From contig CM046350.1 of the NCBI GenBank assembly GCA_025403435.1, positions 20,592,324-20,656,323 on the forward strand: a DNA stretch of 64,000 nucleotides, read 5' to 3'. The notes under the pieces were generated by a model. That model saw nothing but the letters and a program-made list of their open reading frames with translations. It did no database searches and was not told where the DNA came from. The position numbers and the translations under genes are program-made. Shown here in pieces: positions 59,363-64,000 of this stretch (positions within the stretch are counted from its first letter, which is position 1; each line of letters begins with the position of its first letter). The stretch is from Artocarpus heterophyllus (Eukaryota; Streptophyta; Magnoliopsida; Rosales; Moraceae).

Positions 59363-59373
59363 GATGGGGAGAA
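59363..59373 (+). other. Polypurine tract of Tekay-like element
   Basis: GATGGGGAGAA sits directly before the 3' LTR start TGTAACACCC. Confidence 0.85.
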
Positions 59374-59374
59374 T

Positions 59375-62300
59375 TGTAACACCCACCTATTTTTATGTAA
59401 CAGATCATGTTAAGTTAGTAATGATGTTAAGGAAATTTTATTAATAATTTTTGTAATATGTTGTGATATATGATTTTGTTGTTACTAACTTTTATTTCAA
59501 GTTTTATGATAGGTGATGAACGCATGGAATCGTTGTGCTCAAGTGTTCATGATTATTTTAATGTATGTTTAATTATGATGTAGTGATGAATTGAATGTTT
59601 TAATGTATAGCATTTAAAGACAGTTCCGCAGGCCGAAAAGTCTGCCAAAGATCGACAGGCCGATGGGAACCATCAGCAGGCCGAACTTGGTGGAACCGAT
59701 AGGCCAAAGTAGAGAATCGACAGGCCGAAGACAGCTGATGAGCAGTCAGCATAAATCTCTCCAAATTTATGGCTAAGATGATTACGTTAAATGGGTGATT
59801 TATTGTGATTAATTGGCACAATAATAGAATATTTTATCAGTTAAGGAAATAAAAAGGTTTGACTTCGTATTTATTTGCATTATTTTAAACGGTTTCCTAT
59901 TTTGAAAGGGAAAAACATGGTAAGCGATGAATGATTTGTTAGACTTTCCCTCTTTTTTCTCCTTCCTCCACGCCAATTAGCCATCAATTAGTCAGAAAAT
60001 TCTAACTTAATGGAGGGTATTGAATTTTCATCGGTTATGCTCATTACGTTAAAATTTTTAACGTTCTTTTTCCATTTTTCTCTCATCCTCTCACGTCTTC
60101 TCTCTCTCAATTTTTGAGACGTTTTCTTCTTCATCTCTTCTTCTTCTCTTCTCCATGAATTCCATCCTTCTTCCTCTCAAAAAAAAAAAAATTCTCTGCA
60201 AATATTGAAAGAAAAATTTATATTTTGTTGGTTGAATTCAAGGATTTTAAGAAGAAATTTTTAAGGTAAGGACTCAGTTTTTCATGTGTTTCTGAAAGAA
60301 TTTCTCCTCCTAAATTCACCTGTAATATCTTTCTCTAGGTATTGTATTTTATCCTGAATTTTTAATATGTTATGCATGTATGTATTATGTGATATTCCTC
60401 CAAGTCTCAAGTCATTTCGATGTTTCTAAGATAAAATATGAATTTTTTTATCTTCTACCCTTCACAGTAAAATATTGTTGTTTGGATATGATGCATGAAA
60501 AATGTAATTTTTATTTCAAGGGGTAAATGTGTTTTGTTTTTCATGAAAGTTGACAAGAATGTTCATGTATATGTTATGTTATAGACTGCAAGGTTTGGTA
60601 ATTTTTTGATGAGTGTATCTTATGTTATGAAATTTTTATGAGATTAGGTCAAGAAAACTGTTTTTTAACAATGTTATTTTTGAATTTTTGTTTTATGAAA
60701 TGTTTTATATTTTTAAATGATTTTATTAATGAGGAAATAATTTTATGATATTGAAATGCATGATAATAAGATGTTTGTATGAATTTTAAAATGTATGGTT
60801 TGTTTTTACATGCTTAATGTAATTTTTATGATTTAAGAAAAAAAAAATCATGATAACATGTTTATGTGATGATAATTTTATGTTTTGACAATTATGGTTA
60901 TGAATTATGTTTGTAATATGAGATGAATGTATATGTGATGGTATATGAATGGATGTTTTATAATAAGTATTAATTTTATTGTATTTTTAAATGGATAAAT
61001 GGCATGAACACTCAAAGGAACAAGCACTTCCAGACTGCGGTGTCGTCACCAAATCGTATTAAGGTTAAGTAAGCTAGCTGTTAAGGTAAGTACATTCTCA
61101 CCTACAACATGACACATTTTACAAGGTTTGATGATATGTTCACAATGATATTCATGATGATTTTATGGTTATTTTCCTTAAAGGATTTCTTATGAAAGAT
61201 TTTCATGATTTAAAGTTATGCATGTATGATGATGACATGTTTCAAAGCATGAAAATTATGTATATATATGTATCACCTAATAAGTGTTGCACACCAATGT
61301 TATGAAATGATATGTTATGATGTCATGTTTGGTTTAGGATTTGCTACCCTTCTCCTCTCGTGAGGGCGTGCCTACAATGATGTTTATGGTGCAACACTTA
61401 GGCCCTTAAGATGAAATGAAATAAGTTTTAATATGGTCAATGTAATGAAAGATATGTTTCTATGAAATTGTGCTTAAGGCACTTTTATGATATGATGACG
61501 ATGATGATGATGTATATGAAACGTTTTTAGATGTGAGAATTATATGTACTTACTAAGCATTAGCTTAATCAAGTTTTATGTCATGTTGTAGATAAGGGTA
61601 AGAAAATCATGAAATAGGCGGAGGACATAGGAAGGTATGTGAGCATAAAGTATGATGAATTGAGCATAAAGTTTCTATGAAATTGTGCTTAAGGCACTTT
61701 TATGATATGATGACGATGATGATGATGTATATGAAACGTTTTTAGATGTGAGAATTATATGTACTTACTAAGCATTAGCTTAATCAAGTTTTATGTCATG
61801 TTGTAGATAAGGGTAAGAAAATCATGAAATAGGCAGAGGACATAGGAAGGTATGTGAGCATAAAGTATGATGAATTGAAACCGAAAGAACCCCAAGAAGA
61901 AAGTTTTTATGCTTTAAATCAAGTTTTATATTTTGAACATATTTTTATGTTAAGTTTTAAGAATACAAGAACTATGTTTTTTTTTATATTTTATTTCATA
62001 ATTTTAAGAATTTTGATCTTCCGCATTTTTATGAAAAGTTGGATTTGTTTTAAAATTAAGTTTTCTGAAAAACTTTTGGCTCGGTCGGCCTGCCGAACAT
62101 TATTGGTCGGCCTACCGATGTTTGAAGGTTCGACCTGCCGATCATGTTTTTGGCCTATCGAACGTCGATAAGTTTTTAAGCTAGTTTTGCAAAGCCTCTA
62201 CCGGCCTGCCGGTTGAGGAACTCCGGCCTGCCGATCGTGTCCGGCCTGTCGAAGTCTCAAGTTCGGCCTGCCGAACTGTGGGAGCAAGTAATTTTTAAAT

Positions 62301-62596
62301 GAGTTATGATGTGACATTTTTATAAGTTATGATATTACAGTTTGGTATATCTATTTTATTAAAATAAGTTTATGATTAATTTAAAGTGTAATTGAATAAA
62401 TTATGATATGGAATAAGTTAGGCAATGTTATTAAAAAATATATATATGTATGAATGGATCCTGGTTATGTATGTTTAACTTCGTTTACAATTAAAGGTAT
62501 CGTATAAGTTTTGTAATTATGTTTATGTTTAAGGTTAAATAAGTATGAATGTATGAATGTAACGACATCTGTAACGTCCGTAAAGGGGGCGTTACA
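59375..62596 (+). repeat. 3' LTR of Tekay-like element (3,222 bp)
   Basis: Same ends as the 5' LTR. It is longer because of a ~215-bp tandem duplication at 61457-61886, partly offset by small deletions in the motif clusters. Confidence 0.95.
61457..61886 (+). repeat. 215-bp tandem duplication unique to the 3' LTR
   Basis: The block beginning 'tttctatgaaattg' at 61457 starts again at 61672 with almost no differences. It is single in the 5' LTR and the solo LTR, so it arose after insertion or during the last reverse transcription. Confidence 0.9.
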
Positions 62597-62601
62597 ATGT
62601 A
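62597..62601. repeat. Target-site duplication ATGTA (right) of full gypsy element
   Basis: Exact match to 51409-51413. Confidence 0.92.
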
Positions 62602-63168
62602 AAAGTTACCTTCTTAAACGATTTCGAGTGTGTGAAATCAGCGAGAAAAAACCATAGAAGGTTTGTGTAAGAACTTGGAAGGACTTTAAGGATGCAACAC
62701 CAGTTTATCCAGGAAGATTTAAGGGAAAAAAGCAATTAAAATGAGCAAAAGGATGTTTGGAAGGATTGAGAGAAAATTTTAGCAGAGATCGGCGTGGAAG
62801 TTTTAAAAATAAGAAAAAATGAATCCATTTTGAAAAGGGTTTATAAATAATAGGCATCTCAGATATCAGCCATACAATCAACAAGAAGACCAATCCAATG
62901 GTAAGAATAGAGATTCCTATCCAATGGTCGACATTTGCATGGGAAAACACCTCTTTAAATGGATGGTTGAGATGTATTTCCCTAACACACAACGTGATGG
63001 TTGACATCTATGATATGATAGCCCAATAATCGAGGTGATAAGAAATAAGCTTCATGACCATCATTAACTATTAGAAGTCCTAAAAACTTCCCCCCAAGAT
63101 ATTGACTAAGCTGACCCTTTGATGAACTCAAGGCACTTGGGCTACCGACCAAAAAAGTACCCCAAGCT
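62602..63168 (-). promoter_or_regulatory. Candidate promoter and leader of the antisense ORF
   Basis: This is the 3' noncoding end of the Tat host. On the minus strand a TATA-like TTATTTATAAACCC lies at about 62838-62852, followed by pyrimidine-rich, leader-like sequence running toward 62602. Once the inserted 11.2-kb element is discounted, the antisense ORF remnant begins a few hundred bases downstream on the same strand. The placement fits an internal antisense promoter, but no transcript evidence exists here. Confidence 0.4.
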
Positions 63169-63178
63169 GGGGGGCAAA
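63169..63178 (+). other. Polypurine tract of Tat-like element
   Basis: GGGGGGCAAA immediately precedes the right LTR start TGTTACAGGG. Confidence 0.8.
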
Positions 63179-63778
63179 TGTTACAGGGTCACCAAGTTGG
63201 GCCCAAGCCAAGTATAGGGCCTAGGAAGGCTTGAGATGGATCTCGGCTCATATAGCCTCAGTGCATTCTAAAAGTTTCCTTAATCGATAATACCCAAGAA
63301 GAGTAAAATGGTCTAATTACTTTTGAATTCAAATTAGAAGAACTCCAAAATAATGATAAGCAGTCAATCTGATTAGTATTTAAGGAATTCAGGATACTCT
63401 TAAAGGATAAGTCCTATAAAAGATAGCGGTGATGTTATTTAGCTGATAGCAAAATAGATTATCATGCAATTAAATTTAAATAGAGCTTAAAGGATAAGGT
63501 TATGGCCGACCCCCTGAAACTATAAATAGAGGCTAGCTTTAGAGAGCAACCTGTGTCTGATTCTTAGCATAAGCCTTTTTGTATTCATATTTTCTCATAG
63601 TAAAACCCTAAACATCCGCGAAAAATAAAGTGAATGCAGCCTCCAATTGAGGTGAACCACTATAAATCTTTGTGTTCTTGCTATTATTTCTTTAACTGCT
63701 TTATTTACTTTGTTCATGAGTGATTATATTAGTGAGGAATTTGAGAGATTCTTGTAAGACGGGTTTTACCTGTCAACA
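63179..63778 (+). repeat. Right LTR of Tat-like element (600 bp)
   Basis: Starts TGTTACAGGGTCACC and ends TGTCAACA. It is strongly diverged from 38902-39487 but collinear, with the TATA box at 63521-63529 conserved. Confidence 0.88.
63521..63529 (+). promoter_or_regulatory. TATA box in Tat-like right LTR
   Basis: TATAAATAG at the position matching 39229-39237. Confidence 0.65.
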
Positions 63779-63783
63779 TGTGG
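63779..63783. repeat. Target-site duplication TGTGG (right) of outer gypsy element
   Basis: Exact match to 38897-38901. Confidence 0.88.
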
Positions 63784-64000
63784 TATTACTTGTAATAGTG
63801 ATCCTTTTTATAGAGTACATATCACATTAATATTTTTTTTTAAGAAAAAGATAATTTCTATTAAGAATAAATTTATAGGTGGAAAAAATTCTTCAAATCA
63901 AATAAATTTATTGTCTAAGAAAAGAGCATAAAAGGGAAAACCAAGGGCATTAATATTTTTTTAATATAAAATTTGACAATAATGAGCATTGTTATTAGCT

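Larger units (their letters stand above)
51414..62596 (+). mobile_element. Full-length Tekay/Del-like Ty3/gypsy chromovirus with 3-kb LTRs
   Basis: This 11,183-bp element has LTRs of 3,070 and 3,222 bp, an iMet-type primer site, gag, protease, RT, RNase H, integrase with a chromodomain-like C terminus, a purine tract and an exact ATGTA target duplication. Long LTRs with this domain order fit the Tekay/Del clade of chromoviruses. By eye the LTRs differ at roughly ten of the first 200 positions, so it is older than the copia element at 17036 but younger than its Tat host. At least nine in-frame stops and two frameshifts disable it. Confidence 0.93.
38902..63778 (+). mobile_element. Nested Tat-lineage Ty3/gypsy retrotransposon (host of two later insertions)
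   Basis: The span is 24,877 bp. Subtracting the solo LTR (41471-44506), the full element (51414-62596) and their duplicated target bases leaves about 10.6 kb. In order it has an LTR, primer site, gag remnant, protease, reverse transcriptase, RNase H, a second RNase H-like domain, integrase, tandem repeats, an antisense ORF remnant, a purine tract and an LTR. The duplicated RNase H, the IDNGS-type protease and the antisense extra ORF point to the Tat lineage (Retand-like), for which such features are known. Strong LTR divergence and many stops show it is the oldest layer of the nest. Confidence 0.88.

Noticed and set aside
62705..63007. 100-codon minus-strand frame with hydrophobic stretch
   Set aside because: It overlaps the candidate antisense promoter and leader and has no recognisable domain; likely chance.

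Overview
This is eukaryotic, almost certainly flowering-plant (probably eudicot) nuclear DNA. It is very AT-rich, has one spliced housekeeping gene, and is otherwise dominated by plant retrotransposons with tRNA-iMet-type primer sites, a CACTA foldback element and simple repeats. The species cannot be fixed from the sequence. No prokaryotic operons, CRISPR array, tRNA or rRNA gene was recognised.

Layout. 1-4560: AT-rich intergenic DNA, perhaps with an old LTR relic near the start. 4708-8043 (+): the only intact host gene, prefoldin subunit 6, in five exons with a GC-AG first intron and a 2.2-kb last intron. 10269-14954 (+): a wrecked Ty3/gypsy element whose 5' LTR abuts the RNase H region (gag, protease and RT lost). 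17036-21328 (-): a young Ty1/copia element (TSD CTGGG) with a frameshift in integrase and almost all of RT/RNase H deleted; its LTRs carry a 22-bp-periodic GC-rich palindrome array. 26519-29036: a possible inverted-repeat DNA element holding an LTR-like repeat and a 527-bp CACTA foldback element (TSD CCA). 29925-31910 (-): remnant of an L1-type LINE. 32068-33170: a TIR-like element with an unusually GC-rich interior. 33171-38896: AT-rich DNA without a recognisable gene.

38902-63778 (+): one large nested unit. The host is an old Tat-lineage Ty3/gypsy element (LTRs 38902-39487 and 63179-63778, TSD TGTGG) with gag, protease, RT, RNase H, a second RNase H, integrase and a degenerate antisense ORF. 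Two members of a long-LTR, Tekay/Del-like family sit inside it. One is a 3,036-bp solo LTR in reverse orientation, splitting the protease region (TSD GTACA). The other is an 11.2-kb full-length copy with 3.1- and 3.2-kb LTRs in the 3' region (TSD ATGTA). All are disabled by stops, frameshifts or deletions.

The genes do not form a working pathway. The window is a record of successive insertions and decay beside one conserved chaperone gene. I see no convincing new functional system. The most unusual signals are the ~22-bp-spaced GC-rich palindromic motif arrays in the LTRs of two unrelated retrotransposon families, and the antisense ORF of the Tat element with a candidate promoter of its own, now separated from it by the nested insertion.
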